Positions 33,238 to 43,046 of a stretch of DNA of 64,000 bases are shown here, one piece after another (the first letter of the stretch is position 1; each line of letters begins with the position of its first letter). A model generated the notes under the pieces. The model was given only the letters and a program-made list of their open reading frames with translations. It was not told the DNA's origin and ran no database searches. Source of the DNA: Hungatella sp. (lineage in GTDB: Bacteria > Bacillota > Clostridia > Lachnospirales > Lachnospiraceae); assembly GCA_009712635.1 (NCBI GenBank), contig WASS01000015.1:857865-921864 (forward strand). The letters run 5' to 3'. A program made the position numbers and the translations under genes.

Positions 33238-34242
33238 TTAAAATTCTGTTTTATTGTTTCCGCCATGTGTAAATTCAATAAATTTACCGGTTCCAATGGC
33301 AACTGCTGTCAGCGGATCCTCTGCTATCATGGTTGTGATGCCTGTCTTCTCTTCGATCAGTGCATCTAATCCGCTTAATAAAGAACCGCCTCCTGTTAAA
33401 ACAATTCCTCTGTCAAAAATATCAGCAGCCAGTTCTGGTGGAGTTCTCTCCAGAACGTTGTGAACGGCGTCTACGATCTGCATCGCCGGCTCTTTTAACG
33501 CATCAAGAGTCTCGTCCGAAGTAACTACAATGGTTTTTGGAAGGCCTGTTACCAGGTTTCTTCCTCTTACTTCCATGGTTAAAACTTCTGGTCTGCGATA
33601 AGCAGCTCCGATGTTGATCTTAATCTCTTCTGCAGTTCTCTCTCCAATTAAAAGGTTGTGCTTTTTACGCATATAACGAACAAGAGCCTCATCAAAATCA
33701 TCACCAGCTACCTTAATGGAAGTGCTGACAACTGTACCGCCCAATGAAATTACTGCGATATCGGAAGTACCACCTCCAATATCTACGATCATATTGCCGC
33801 ATGCCTTGGAAATATCAATTCCAGCCCCAATCGCTGCTGCAACCGGTTCTTCAATAATCGCTACTTCTCTGGCTCCTGCCTGATAAGTTGCATCTTCTAC
33901 TGCTTTCTTTTCAACTTCAGTGGCACCGCTGGGGATGCAGACACTGATTCTTGGCTTTCTTAATGTTTTCTTTCCTACTGCTTTGTTGATAAAATATTTC
34001 AGCATCTTTTCTGTTACTGTGTAATCAGAAATAACACCCTGGCGCAAAGGTCTGACTGCTACAATATTACCGGGTGTTCTTCCGATCATCAGCCTTGCTT
34101 CTTCTCCGATTGCCTTTATTTTATTGGTATCACGGTCTATGGCCACAACTGACGGCTCTTTTAAAACTACACCTTTTCCTTTGATATAAACCAGTATGCT
34201 TGCTGTACCTAAATCAATTCCAATGTCATTAGACATCATCAT
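33238..34242 (-). CDS. mreB: Rod shape-determining protein MreB/Mbl
   Basis: 334 residues of actin fold: DIGIDLGTASILVYIKGKGVVLKEPSVVAI phosphate-1 motif, VDIGGGTSDIAVISLGG phosphate-2 motif and GIVLTGGGSLLSGLDALI. It polymerises on the membrane and guides wall synthesis. mreC and mreD do not follow, so this is an isolated copy like Mbl or MreBH. A TATAAT -10 (34343-34338) with a weak -35 lies about 100 bases upstream. Confidence 0.94.
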   Translation of the reverse strand: MMMSNDIGIDLGTASILVYIKGKGVVLKEPSVVAIDRDTNKIKAIGEEARLMIGRTPGNIVAVRPLRQGVISDYTVTEKMLKYFINKAVGKKTLRKPRISVCIPSGATEVEKKAVEDATYQAGAREVAIIEEPVAAAIGAGIDISKACGNMIVDIGGGTSDIAVISLGGTVVSTSIKVAGDDFDEALVRYMRKKHNLLIGERTAEEIKINIGAAYRRPEVLTMEVRGRNLVTGLPKTIVVTSDETLDALKEPAMQIVDAVHNVLERTPPELAADIFDRGIVLTGGGSLLSGLDALIEEKTGITTMIAEDPLTAVAIGTGKFIEFTHGGNNKTEF

Positions 34243-34337
34243 AATAATCTTCCTCCTGTTCGCTGTATCCTGTTCCCAGGGTTTCCTTTATCTTCAAATT
34301 TATGTTAATTGGTAAATGAAGTCACATTTTCTATCTT

Positions 34338-34366
34338 ATTATATACAATAACATTACGTTTTGAAA
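34338..34366 (-). promoter_or_regulatory. Promoter of mreB/mbl
   Basis: On the minus strand TTTCAA (weak), 17 bases, perfect TATAAT (34343-34338). Confidence 0.55.
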
Positions 34367-34440
34367 GGGTTTTTTTAATTTTTATTTTGTTTATGTTTTT
34401 TTAATGTACGAGACACATTTTCTTCACATTTATATCATAT

Positions 34441-34603
34441 ACTGATAATACGTTATCCGAAAGGATGACGGGCCTTTTGTTTCAAGTAACTTACTTGAAA
34501 TCACAAAGCTTTTTCATACTCATACCGGACGGTGCAAACCGTCCGGCCCCCCTAAAAAATTAACGGATCTGTTTCCCAATGGCGGAAGCGGATTTTTTTT
34601 ATT
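34441..34603 (+). ncRNA. Unassigned structured small RNA with intrinsic terminator
   Basis: Read on the plus strand. (1) CGUUAUCC-GAAA-GGAUGACG (34451-34470) is an 8-bp stem with a GNRA loop. (2) UUUCAAGU...ACUUGAAA (34480-34500). (3) CCGGACGGU-GCAA-ACCGUCCGG (34525-34546) is a 9-bp stem with a GNRA loop. (4) A terminator AUCUGUUUCC...GGAAGCGGAU plus U8 (34567-34600). Stems 1 and 4 use G-U wobbles and stems 1 and 3 use GNRA loops that exist only on the plus strand, so this strand is the RNA. No gene is read through on this strand; both neighbours are on the minus strand. I do not recognise the class. Confidence 0.7.
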
Positions 34604-34606
34604 CAA

Positions 34607-34646
34607 AATCGGGATTTGATTCTTTTTCAAGAAATCAAATCCCGTC
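34607..34646 (-). terminator. Terminator of the ABC-F gene
   Basis: An inverted repeat CGGGATTTGATT...AATCAAATCCCG, followed on the minus strand by ATTTTG. Confidence 0.6.
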
Positions 34647-34657
34647 TTTTCGTATTA

Positions 34658-36214
34658 TCAGGATAACTTTAATGCCCACTCCCGACAGTCAATTACTTTT
34701 GTTGCAACTCCCTCATAAAACTCCGGCTCATGACAAATCAAAAGGATACTGCCCTTATATTCCATCAGCGCCCGTTTTAACTCTTCTTTTGCCTCCACAT
34801 CAAGATGGTTGGTGGGCTCATCCAGCAAAAGAACATTGGTCTCTCTGTTTAACAGCTTACACAAACGGACCTTTGCCTGTTCGCCTCCGCTGAGCACCCG
34901 AACCTGGCTCTCAATATGGTTGGTGGTAAGTCCGCATTTGGCAAGGGCAGAACGAACCTGATACTGAGTATAGGAAGGAAACTCTTTCCAGATCTCTTCT
35001 ATACAGGTAGTGGTATTGCCAGGAGCCATCTCCTGCTCAAAATAACCAATGGTCAGATAATCTCCCAGTTCCACGTTTCCTTTTAAAGAAGGCGTAACTC
35101 CCAGAATGCTTTTTAATAAAGTAGTCTTACCAATGCCGTTGGCTCCTGATAAAACAATTTTTTCTCCTCTTTCCATGATCAGATTCAGTGGTTTTGATAA
35201 TGGCTCCTCGTATCCGATTACCAGTTCCTTTGTCTCAAATATCATTTTTCCTGCAGTACGGGCTTCCATAAAATGAAACTCAGGTTTTGGTTTATCTTTT
35301 GAAAGCTCAATTACATCCATTTTGTCCAGCTTTTTCTGTCTGGACATCGCCATATTTCTGGTGGAGACCCGGGCTTTGTTGCGCGCCACAAAATCCTCCA
35401 GCTCTGCGATTTCCTGCTGCTGCCTCTTATAAGCTGATTCCAGCTGAGCACGCTTTACAGCATAAACTTCCTGAAACTTGTCATAATCACCTACATAACG
35501 GTCTAACGCCTGATTTTCCATATGATAGATAATATTTACCACACTGTTTAAGAACGGAATATCATGGGAAATAAGAATGAACGCATTTTCATACTCAAGA
35601 AGATAACGCTTCAGCCATTCAATATGCTGTACATCCAGGTAATTGGTAGGCTCGTCCAGAAGAAGGATATCCGGCTTCTCTAACAGCAGCTTTCCCAGAA
35701 GAACCTTGGTTCTCTGGCCTCCGCTCAGTTCCGTTACATCCTTATCAATCCCCATATCACTTAATCCCAATGCTCTGGCCACTTCTTCCACTTTGGAATC
35801 AATGATATAAAAATCATGTGCCATTAATAAATCCTGGATGGTGCCAAGCTCTTCCATCATGGAATTCATGGTCTCTTCGTCTGCCTCTCCCATACGGTCG
35901 CAGATATCATTCATCTGTTCTTCCATCTGAAACAAAAAAGCAAATGCGCTTTTTAATACGTCGCGGATGGTCATCCCTTTTTCCAATACAGTATGCTGGT
36001 CTAAATAGCCCACACGGACTCTCTTTGCCCACTCAACTTTTCCTTCATCCGGCTGAAGCTTCGCCGTTATGATATTCATAAATGTGGATTTACCTTCTCC
36101 ATTGGCTCCGATCAGTCCGATGTGCTCTCCTTTTAATAACCGGAATGACACGTCCTGAAAGATGGCGCGGTCTCCAAATCCATGGGTCAAATGTTCTACG
36201 TTTAATATACTCAT
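34658..36214 (-). CDS. ABC-F family ATP-binding protein (Ettan/Uup-type translation factor)
   Basis: 518 residues, two ABC domains without membrane segments: GANGEGKSTFMN and GANGIGKTTLLK Walker A motifs, LSGGQRTKVLLGKLLLEKPDILLLDEPTNYLD and LSGGEQAKVRLCKLLNRETNVLLLDEPTNHLD. A linker with charged helices (about 235-290) is typical of ABC-F proteins that act on the ribosome E site. The ATG at 36214 follows GAAGGAG; the TTG one codon earlier is rejected. Whether it is a housekeeping EttA/YbiT-like factor or antibiotic resistance (ARE) type cannot be told by eye. Confidence 0.93.
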   Translation of the reverse strand: MSILNVEHLTHGFGDRAIFQDVSFRLLKGEHIGLIGANGEGKSTFMNIITAKLQPDEGKVEWAKRVRVGYLDQHTVLEKGMTIRDVLKSAFAFLFQMEEQMNDICDRMGEADEETMNSMMEELGTIQDLLMAHDFYIIDSKVEEVARALGLSDMGIDKDVTELSGGQRTKVLLGKLLLEKPDILLLDEPTNYLDVQHIEWLKRYLLEYENAFILISHDIPFLNSVVNIIYHMENQALDRYVGDYDKFQEVYAVKRAQLESAYKRQQQEIAELEDFVARNKARVSTRNMAMSRQKKLDKMDVIELSKDKPKPEFHFMEARTAGKMIFETKELVIGYEEPLSKPLNLIMERGEKIVLSGANGIGKTTLLKSILGVTPSLKGNVELGDYLTIGYFEQEMAPGNTTTCIEEIWKEFPSYTQYQVRSALAKCGLTTNHIESQVRVLSGGEQAKVRLCKLLNRETNVLLLDEPTNHLDVEAKEELKRALMEYKGSILLICHEPEFYEGVATKVIDCREWALKLS

Positions 36215-36320
36215 CAAAAAACTCCTTCATAAGTGCAATTCCACTAACCGAAACATCATAATTCTACATGAACCGAGCAATTAAGGCAAGCATAATTTGC
36301 CTTACGCTTGCTCATTTTGG

Positions 36321-36349
36321 TTGCAAAAACGGACAAAACCGTATATGAT
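36321..36349 (+). promoter_or_regulatory. Promoter of the DUF1113-like gene
   Basis: TTGCAA, 17 bases, TATGAT, ending 37 bases before the ATG at 36387. Confidence 0.65.
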
Positions 36350-36386
36350 AGATCCAACATGAATACATGAAGAAAGGAATCTAAGC

Positions 36387-37271
36387 ATGTACGTATATAC
36401 ATGGTATCAGTGGCTGCTGTTTTTTTTCATCTACTGCTTTATTGGCTGGGTAATCGAATCGACTTATGTTTCCATAAAGAGCTTTCATTTTGTAAACCGG
36501 GGATTTTTAAGACTTCCCTTACTTCCGCTCTATGGCAGCGGCGCAATCCTTATGCTTTTCCTGTCTCTTCCTGTGAAAGGCAACCTGCTTCTGGTTTTTC
36601 TCTTTGGTATGGTGGGGGCTTCTGTTCTTGAGTACTTAACCGGTTATATCATGGAGCGGTTATTTAAAATGAAATACTGGGATTACAGTAAAAATCCTTT
36701 TAATTTAAACGGATATGTCTGTCTGGGCACTTCCATCGCCTGGGGTTTTCTCACCATTCTTCTAACAGAAGTGGTACACCGTCCCTTAGAATGGCTGGTA
36801 TTTCGCCTGAGTGCAACGACATGCATCTTCCTGGTAACAGGGATTGGCATCCTATTTGTCTATGACACCGTTCAATCCACAAAGGCAGCTCTTGATCTGG
36901 GCAAGGTACTGGAATCCTTAACTAAAATCAGAGCGGAACTGGAAGAGGTTCAGGTACAGATGTCACTGTTAAAAGCAGAGACTGCACAGAAAGTTTCCGA
37001 GTTAAAATCAGAAACCATGCAGAAAGCTGCTTCTGTAAAAGAAGAAACCATGGTAAAGCTTACTTCTCTTAAAACAGAAACGACTAATGCCATTAAGGAA
37101 TCCGCTTTGGCAGAGAGACTTCAGGCTCTGACTGAGACAAGGGAGAAATTAACAAGTCGGCTTACATTTTACCCGAAAGGTCTTCTAAGACGTAACCCTT
37201 CTGCTTCATCCCGTATGTTTGAGGAAGCACTTCGGGAATTAAAGGAAAATGCAAAAAAATTCAAAAAGTAA
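36387..37271 (+). CDS. Membrane protein of the putative ABC transporter permease (CmpB/DUF1113) family with coiled-coil tail
   Basis: 294 residues. The first ~165 form about five transmembrane segments with family motifs FFFIYCFIGWVIESTYVS, RGFLRLPLLPLYGSGAI and YWDYSKNPFNLNGYVCLGTSI. The rest is a long charged helix (residues ~180-250) with Lys/Glu/Thr-rich repeats such as ETAQKVSELKSETMQK, likely a coiled coil in the cytosol. The family is widespread in Firmicutes with unproved function. It is a single-gene unit with its own promoter and terminator. Confidence 0.85.
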   Translation: MYVYTWYQWLLFFFIYCFIGWVIESTYVSIKSFHFVNRGFLRLPLLPLYGSGAILMLFLSLPVKGNLLLVFLFGMVGASVLEYLTGYIMERLFKMKYWDYSKNPFNLNGYVCLGTSIAWGFLTILLTEVVHRPLEWLVFRLSATTCIFLVTGIGILFVYDTVQSTKAALDLGKVLESLTKIRAELEEVQVQMSLLKAETAQKVSELKSETMQKAASVKEETMVKLTSLKTETTNAIKESALAERLQALTETREKLTSRLTFYPKGLLRRNPSASSRMFEEALRELKENAKKFKK

Positions 37272-37308
37272 AAAAAGAAGGATCTCTTAACTGGATCCTT
37301 CTTTTTAA
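37268..37308. terminator. Bidirectional terminator between DUF1113 gene and phosphoglucomutase
   Basis: AAAAAGAAGGATC...GGATCCTTCTTTTT inverted repeat, between convergent genes. Confidence 0.8.
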
Positions 37309-37309
37309 T

Positions 37310-39046
37310 TTATATCATTTGATCTACCATTTCCATAAGAGCTTTACCCAGCTTCGCAGATTCCTCTTCTGCATCTGCCATTGAACTTCCCTTAATACCA
37401 TAATAGAACTTAATCTTAGGCTCTGTTCCGGAAGGTCTGACGCATAACCACGCATCCTCCTCCAGTTCATAATAAAGCACGTCAGAAGACGGCAGACCAG
37501 TGGGGTTAACAGCTCCAGTTTCCATATTCTTTACCGTATCTGCCTTATAGTCTCTTGCTGAAAGAACTTTATATCCGCCAAACACCGTTGGTGTATTGCT
37601 TCTCATGGCTTCCATAATTGCACGGATCTTTGCCTGCCCTTCAATGCCTTTTAATCCGATTGAATTAACCGCATCTTTATAGTATCCATATTTCTCATAC
37701 ATTGCAATCATGGCATCCCAAAGACTCATGCCTTTTGTCTTATAATAAGCGGCAGCCTCACAGAGAGCGGCCGTTGCAGAGATTGCATCTTTATCCCGGG
37801 CATAGGTGCCGATCAGGCAGCCATAGCTTTCTTCCAGACCAAACAGGTAGGTACCATAACCGGTAGCCTCTTCTTTTAAAATCTGCTGCCCAATATACTT
37901 AAATCCAGTGAGCACTTCAATGAGTTCACATCCGTAAGACTTCGCCACTGCATCTACCAGATTGGTGGTTACGATGGACTTTACCACCTGTCCGTCAGAT
38001 GGGATGTCACCACGTTCCTGTCTCTGGCTTAATACATATTCGCAGAGCAGGGAACCGGACATATTGCCGGTGAGAGGAATATACTCTCCGGATTTATAAT
38101 CCTTTACATAAACACCCAGACGGTCTGCATCGGGATCTGTGGCTAAAACCAGATCTGCATCCTTTTCTTTTGCCAGGGAAAGCCCCAGCTGAAAGGCTTC
38201 CTCCGCCTCTGGATTGGGATAGCTGACAGTGGGAAAATCTCCATCTGGCATCTCCTGCTCCGGTACCACGTAAACTTTGGTAAATCCAAGTTCTCTTAAG
38301 ACTCTTCTTGCAGGAACATTGCCTGTACCATGGAGAGGGGTATAAACAATGGAAAGTTCATCCTTCATCTCATGGATTGCAGACTGATTCATAACCTGAG
38401 CCTTTACCTGTGCAATGTAAGCATCGTCTACAGCCGCACCAATTATCTCATATTTATCTGCTGCCACAGCTTCTTCTCTAGTGATGGTCTTAACCGTAGA
38501 AATATCTGTGATCGCTAAAACCTCAGCAGTAACTCCCCTGTCGTGAGGAGGTGTAAACTGTGCACCATCTTCCCAATAAACCTTATATCCGTTATATTCC
38601 GGAGGGTTGTGGCTGGCGGTAATATTAAGACCTGCGATACAGCCCAGTTTTCTCACAGCAAATGAAAGCTCCGGAGTAGGGCGCAGAGATTCAAACTTAT
38701 ATGCTTTGATACCATTGGCAGCAAGTGTCAGTGCAGCCTCCTCTGCGAATTCCGGAGACATATGTCTGGAGTCATATGCTATGGCTACGCCTTTGTGGGC
38801 TCCGCCCTGTTTTATGATATAATTTGCAAGACCCTGGGTGGCTTTTCTGACCACATAAATATTCATGCGGTTGATGCCTGCTCCGATCACGCCTCTTAAA
38901 CCGGCGGTACCGAATTCCAGATCCTGGTAGAAACGCTCTTTGATTTCATTGTCATCATCTTTAATTCTTTGGAGTTCTTCTTTCGTCGCCTCATCAAAGT
39001 ATGGATTTGACAACCATTCTTCATAGATGCTTCTGTAATCTTTCAT
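37310..39046 (-). CDS. Phospho-sugar mutase (phosphoglucomutase/phosphomannomutase)
   Basis: 578 residues of the alpha-D-phosphohexomutase family: catalytic serine loop NITASHNPPEYNGYKVYW, metal-binding loop ATDPDADRLGVYV, sugar loop GLEESYGCLIG and phosphate loop VRPSGTEPKIKFYY. The length and motifs fit the PgcA group that interconverts glucose-6- and glucose-1-phosphate; the product would feed rfbA. The ATG at 39046 is preferred over a longer frame to 39097. Confidence 0.95.
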   Translation of the reverse strand: MKDYRSIYEEWLSNPYFDEATKEELQRIKDDDNEIKERFYQDLEFGTAGLRGVIGAGINRMNIYVVRKATQGLANYIIKQGGAHKGVAIAYDSRHMSPEFAEEAALTLAANGIKAYKFESLRPTPELSFAVRKLGCIAGLNITASHNPPEYNGYKVYWEDGAQFTPPHDRGVTAEVLAITDISTVKTITREEAVAADKYEIIGAAVDDAYIAQVKAQVMNQSAIHEMKDELSIVYTPLHGTGNVPARRVLRELGFTKVYVVPEQEMPDGDFPTVSYPNPEAEEAFQLGLSLAKEKDADLVLATDPDADRLGVYVKDYKSGEYIPLTGNMSGSLLCEYVLSQRQERGDIPSDGQVVKSIVTTNLVDAVAKSYGCELIEVLTGFKYIGQQILKEEATGYGTYLFGLEESYGCLIGTYARDKDAISATAALCEAAAYYKTKGMSLWDAMIAMYEKYGYYKDAVNSIGLKGIEGQAKIRAIMEAMRSNTPTVFGGYKVLSARDYKADTVKNMETGAVNPTGLPSSDVLYYELEEDAWLCVRPSGTEPKIKFYYGIKGSSMADAEEESAKLGKALMEMVDQMI

Positions 39047-39125
39047 AAGCAAAATGCTCCCTTCTCTCCACTTTATATTATGGTTATTATAAATCATAAC
39101 ATGGCAAAAGGAAAGCAGATTCCCA

Positions 39126-40109
39126 TTATTTTATTCTCGACAGGAAAAGATTCCGCATAGGCTGCTGAATCTCTAAATCCCTTAGTTTTTCAATATTTCT
39201 GGCCGGTATCCAGGCCTTATTGGCATTATAATAAAAGTTAATCTGCTTCCAGTATTTTTCCGGATACAAAAACAGATAATACAGGCAGGTCCTGTCTGCA
39301 CCTGATAAAGGAAGCACTTTCGAATAAGTATCAAGCATGGACATACCAAGCTTTAAATTCCAGTCATGCTTTTCCATAGCCTTCCTCATAAAGTGATAAA
39401 GATCCTCCATCTGCATGCCTCTGTGCATCCGGTTAAATTCTACAATTGCAACGTCATGGGAGCACATCAGAATATGATGCTGGTTTAAGTCCCCATGACA
39501 CAAATACCCCTCCCCAATCCCGCATTCCTCACAAAAGCCTGCAAGTCCTTTACAGGCTTCCATAGCCTGATCAAAAAATACGTCATAATTTCCCATGACA
39601 CATAGTTCAAATTCGGACTTCTTTCTTTTACTGCGGATAAAACTGCGGGCTCGTATCAGTTCCCTGTTGTGACGTTCCATCTCCTCGGCCGGCTGCTGCA
39701 CCAGAATGGAGCCTAAGTTCCATTCATCTTTAAACTTTACTTTGCGAAACATTTTATGTAATAAAGCAATCCGTTCAATGGCGCAAAGAACCTCTTTACT
39801 ATCCTTTAAATTGCATTCCCGGTCTGAATACCAGTTTTTCACAATCCATCTGGTGCCATCCTCTGCACTGGAAAGAATTTCACCTTCTTTATTTCTAATG
39901 TAGCGATCCACACTCAAGTGGCCGGTTTCTTCCAGTTGTAAAAATACCTGATCCTCAAATTCCAGGCGCTTGATGGTTCCTTTATATTCCCTCAGCAGCT
40001 TAAGCCCCTGATCTGTTTCACACAGCCAGGCGCCCCGGCCGCGTTTCACATCCAGAATTTCAAGCTCATACTGCGAAAGCACCTCTGTGTATTTCTCGTT
40101 CACAACCAC
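39126..40109 (-). CDS. CotS-family spore coat kinase-like protein
   Basis: 327 residues with an APH/choline-kinase-like fold. YLCHGDLNQHHILM is the catalytic-loop equivalent (HGD). The following metal motif, usually containing DFD, reads VAIVEFNRMHRG, an Asp-to-Glu change that may affect catalysis. The N-terminal Lys-containing WIVKNWYSDREC fits CotS/YutH proteins of the spore coat. It is the only obvious coat-related gene nearby and lies between cca and phosphoglucomutase. Confidence 0.82.
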   Translation of the reverse strand: MVVNEKYTEVLSQYELEILDVKRGRGAWLCETDQGLKLLREYKGTIKRLEFEDQVFLQLEETGHLSVDRYIRNKEGEILSSAEDGTRWIVKNWYSDRECNLKDSKEVLCAIERIALLHKMFRKVKFKDEWNLGSILVQQPAEEMERHNRELIRARSFIRSKRKKSEFELCVMGNYDVFFDQAMEACKGLAGFCEECGIGEGYLCHGDLNQHHILMCSHDVAIVEFNRMHRGMQMEDLYHFMRKAMEKHDWNLKLGMSMLDTYSKVLPLSGADRTCLYYLFLYPEKYWKQINFYYNANKAWIPARNIEKLRDLEIQQPMRNLFLSRIK

Positions 40110-40207
40110 CCCTCCAACTCTTAGCTAATCAGCTACTTCTAGGGTATGAAGGGGCGGAAAAAAATATGCAAACTCCAGGGGAAAGTTATCCATGCCTGGG
40201 CATGTTT

Positions 40208-41416
40208 TCAGAAGAGATCTTTGGAATAATTCAGAAGATATTCACGGTTGTTATGTTCCGGATTTTTTAAGACCTGGTTAAATAATGATTCTAGTATATC
40301 ACCCATCTGAGGGCCCGGTTTTACACCTGCTTCAATCAGATCCCTACCGGTTACTGCCATATCCTTCAGGCAGATACAGTCTCCATCTTCAATGATTTCC
40401 CCGGCATACTGTCTCACTGTTTTTAGCTGTTCCAGATAAGAGCCGTTTAAAAATACAGTTTGGAAATTCAGGAGATCATCAAATAATGGCGCATTAATTC
40501 TGCTCATAACTTTTCTGATTTCGGGCTTTGACGCAGGAATTTCATTCTTCCATAGTTCAGCCAGGATTTTAACCTGATCAACAGTATCATTGTCCAGTTT
40601 CAGTTCTTTTAAAATTCCTGCTGCCTCCTTTGGGCTTAAAAAACGCAAAAGACCAGACCAGCGTACATGCTTGCTGGAAGGCAGCATTTTAAGCTTTTCA
40701 AGCTGAAAGAGGCCTCTTTGAGCCGTGTTAAAATGCTGGGAAACATAAGGTGCAATCCCGCTTTCAAATACAGCCACCATTTTCTCAGGATAGTCAGAGA
40801 GAAGAAGCTTTGTCAGCTCCACAGCAATCCTCTCTTTACTGACTTTTTCCATATTTGGTGCAATTGCAGAAATGGCTTTATTGGTTTCCTCTTCAATCTC
40901 AAATCCCAGCTGTGCAGAAAACCGGATCGCCCTGAGAATCCGCAATGCATCCTCATTAAAGCGATCCATGGGATTTCCAACACAGCGGATAATTCCGGCT
41001 TCTAAATCCCTGACTCCGCCAAAGGCATCTACCAGCCCGTCTCTTTCACTATATGCCATCGCATTAATGGTAAAATCCCTTCGTTTTAAATCTTCCAGCA
41101 GATTGCCGGTAAATTCTACAGACTTGGGGTGTCTTCCATCTTCATACTCTCCATCAATGCGGTAGGTTGTCACTTCATAGGCTTCGTGTTCCATCAGCAC
41201 AGTTACTGTCCCGTGCAAAATCCCCGTATCAACCGTTCTTGCAAATATTTCCTTAACCTGTTCTGGTTTTGCGGAGGTGGTGATATCCCAGTCCTTTGGT
41301 ACCCGCAAAAGCAGGCTGTCTCTCACACATCCGCCCACCGCATATGCCTCAAACCCATGGGTATTCAGTTGTCTTATGATTTTTCCTGCTGCATCTGGTA
41401 CCTGAATTGTTATCAC
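40208..41416 (-). CDS. cca: CCA tRNA nucleotidyltransferase / poly(A) polymerase family protein
   Basis: 402 residues from a GTG start at 41416, chosen because AGGAGGAAATGCA precedes it. The class II nucleotidyltransferase head has YAVGGCVRDSLLLRVPKDWDITTSAKPEQV (GG..R/D motif), then RRDFTINAMAYS, and RFNEDALRILRAIRFSAQLGF. It adds CCA to tRNA 3' ends. A C-terminal HD domain is not evident. The frame upstream to 41500 overlaps proS and is rejected. Confidence 0.93.
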   Translation of the reverse strand: MITIQVPDAAGKIIRQLNTHGFEAYAVGGCVRDSLLLRVPKDWDITTSAKPEQVKEIFARTVDTGILHGTVTVLMEHEAYEVTTYRIDGEYEDGRHPKSVEFTGNLLEDLKRRDFTINAMAYSERDGLVDAFGGVRDLEAGIIRCVGNPMDRFNEDALRILRAIRFSAQLGFEIEEETNKAISAIAPNMEKVSKERIAVELTKLLLSDYPEKMVAVFESGIAPYVSQHFNTAQRGLFQLEKLKMLPSSKHVRWSGLLRFLSPKEAAGILKELKLDNDTVDQVKILAELWKNEIPASKPEIRKVMSRINAPLFDDLLNFQTVFLNGSYLEQLKTVRQYAGEIIEDGDCICLKDMAVTGRDLIEAGVKPGPQMGDILESLFNQVLKNPEHNNREYLLNYSKDLF

Positions 41417-41448
41417 TGCATTTCCTCCTGCATCTTTATATTTCCTGA

Positions 41449-42882
41449 TTAATAAGCTCTGCCCCAATAAACCATTTTTACTGCCGGCTTGCCGCAGCAA
41501 ATGCAGGTATCGGACAGGTGCTCCTGCTTAAATGGCATACATCTGGATGTGGCGCCAGTCAGTTCCTTAATCTTATCCTCACATTCCTGGGATCCACACC
41601 ACATTGCCTTAACAAAGCCTGGCTTCTCTTCCACAGTCTTTACAAAACTGTCCATATCCACAGCCTCATAAGTATGGGCATCCCTGTGAGCACGGGCACG
41701 GGCAAGCATATCGCTTTGAATGGTACTTAAAAGCTCTCCAACTTTTTCATTTAATTCGTCTAAGGATACTGTCATTTTTTCATGAGTATCACGGCGGACA
41801 AGAACAGCCTGATTTTCAGCAATATCTCTAGGTCCGATCTCAACACGAACCGGGATACCTCTCATCTCGGATTCGCTGAATTTCCAGCCAGGACTCTTAT
41901 CTGAATCATCAACTTTTACTTTATAATTAGAAAGAACATTCTTTAATTCATACGCTTTCTCAAGAACGCCTTCCTTCTGCTGCTGTACAGGAACGATTAT
42001 TACCTGAACTGGAGCAATTCTGGGAGGAAGCACAAGCCCGTTGTCATCACCATGAACCATGATAATAGCGCCGATGAGTCTGGTAGTTAATCCCCAGGAG
42101 GTCTGGTGAACGTACTGAAGCTTATTTTCCTTATCTGAATACTGAATCTCGAAAGCCTTTGCAAATCCGCTTCCAAAGTTGTGGCTGGTTCCTGACTGAA
42201 GAGCTTTTCCGTCATGCATCAGGGCTTCAATTGTATAAGTAGCCTCTGCACCCGCAAATTTTTCTTTATCTGTTTTCTGTCCGCGAATAACAGGCATAGC
42301 AAGTACTTCTTCGCAGAAATCCGCGTATAAGTTCAGCATCATTTCTGTTCTTTCCTCAGCTTCTTTGGCAGTCGCATGAGCAGTATGACCTTCCTGCCAT
42401 AAAAATTCTCTGGAACGAAGGAATGGTCTGGTTGTTTTCTCCCAGCGTACAACCGAACACCATTGGTTATATAACTTTGGAAGGTCCCGGTAAGACTGAA
42501 TCTCTCTGGAATAAAAATCGCAGAATAAGGTTTCAGATGTAGGTCTTACACAAAGTCTCTCCTGTAATGGTTCCAGTCCTCCATGCGTAACCCAGGCAAC
42601 TTCCGGAGCAAATCCCTCTACGTGATCTTTTTCTTTCTCTAATAAGCTTTCCGGAATGAACATAGGCATGTAAACATTTTCTACGCCTGTTTCCTTAAAT
42701 CTGGAATCCAGTTCTTTCTGAATATTCTCCCAGATTGCATAACCTGCCGGTTTAATTACCATACAGCCTTTTACACTGGAGTAATCGATTAATTCTGCTT
42801 TTTTAACTACGTCTGTGTACCACTGTGCGAAATCCACATCCATGGATGTGATTGCCTCTACTAATTTCTTGTCCTTTGCCAT
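41449..42882 (-). CDS. proS: Prolyl-tRNA synthetase (type 3, archaeal/eukaryotic-like)
   Basis: 477 residues with class II motifs: [28 protein letters not shown] (motif 1), [19 protein letters not shown] and [26 protein letters not shown] (motif 2), and motif 3 near [15 protein letters not shown]. The anticodon-binding domain ([10 protein letters not shown]) and a C-terminal zinc-like region ([18 protein letters not shown] ending in Tyr) mark the short type without an editing insert. It is controlled by a T-box leader and preceded by three 52-bp repeats. Confidence 0.97.
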   Translation of the reverse strand: MAKDKKLVEAITSMDVDFAQWYTDVVKKAELIDYSSVKGCMVIKPAGYAIWENIQKELDSRFKETGVENVYMPMFIPESLLEKEKDHVEGFAPEVAWVTHGGLEPLQERLCVRPTSETLFCDFYSREIQSYRDLPKLYNQWCSVVRWEKTTRPFLRSREFLWQEGHTAHATAKEAEERTEMMLNLYADFCEEVLAMPVIRGQKTDKEKFAGAEATYTIEALMHDGKALQSGTSHNFGSGFAKAFEIQYSDKENKLQYVHQTSWGLTTRLIGAIIMVHGDDNGLVLPPRIAPVQVIIVPVQQQKEGVLEKAYELKNVLSNYKVKVDDSDKSPGWKFSESEMRGIPVRVEIGPRDIAENQAVLVRRDTHEKMTVSLDELNEKVGELLSTIQSDMLARARAHRDAHTYEAVDMDSFVKTVEEKPGFVKAMWCGSQECEDKIKELTGATSRCMPFKQEHLSDTCICCGKPAVKMVYWGRAY

Positions 42883-42904
42883 GACTAATCTCTCCTTTCG
42901 TTAT

Positions 42905-43046
42905 TAATGCCCATGCTTTTTGGGCATAAAGGGATACCCGTAGGGTGTTTCATTATTCCTGCCCACGTTTTTTGGGCATAAAGGGATACCCGTAGGGTAT
43001 TTCATTATTTAAGCCCCATGCTTGGAGGGCTTAATGGATACAAAAA
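42905..43046 (-). repeat. Three tandem 52-bp repeats between T-box and proS
   Basis: GGATAC recurs at 42932, 42984 and 43036, exactly 52 bp apart. Copies 1 and 2 share TTGGGCATAAAGGGATACCC and GTAGGGT.TTTCATTATT; copy 3 is degenerate (GGAGGGCTTAATGGATAC). Each copy carries a GCCC...GGGC hairpin. They lie downstream of the T-box terminator in the untranslated leader. Confidence 0.85.

Noticed and set aside
34451..34474. c-di-GMP-I (GEMM) riboswitch because of CCGAAAGG and GACG
   Set aside because: The tetraloop-receptor and CAAAGCC core are absent and no gene lies downstream on that strand.
42905..43046. CRISPR-like array
   Set aside because: The 52-bp units are contiguous tandem repeats without unique spacers and only three copies exist; no cas gene is near.
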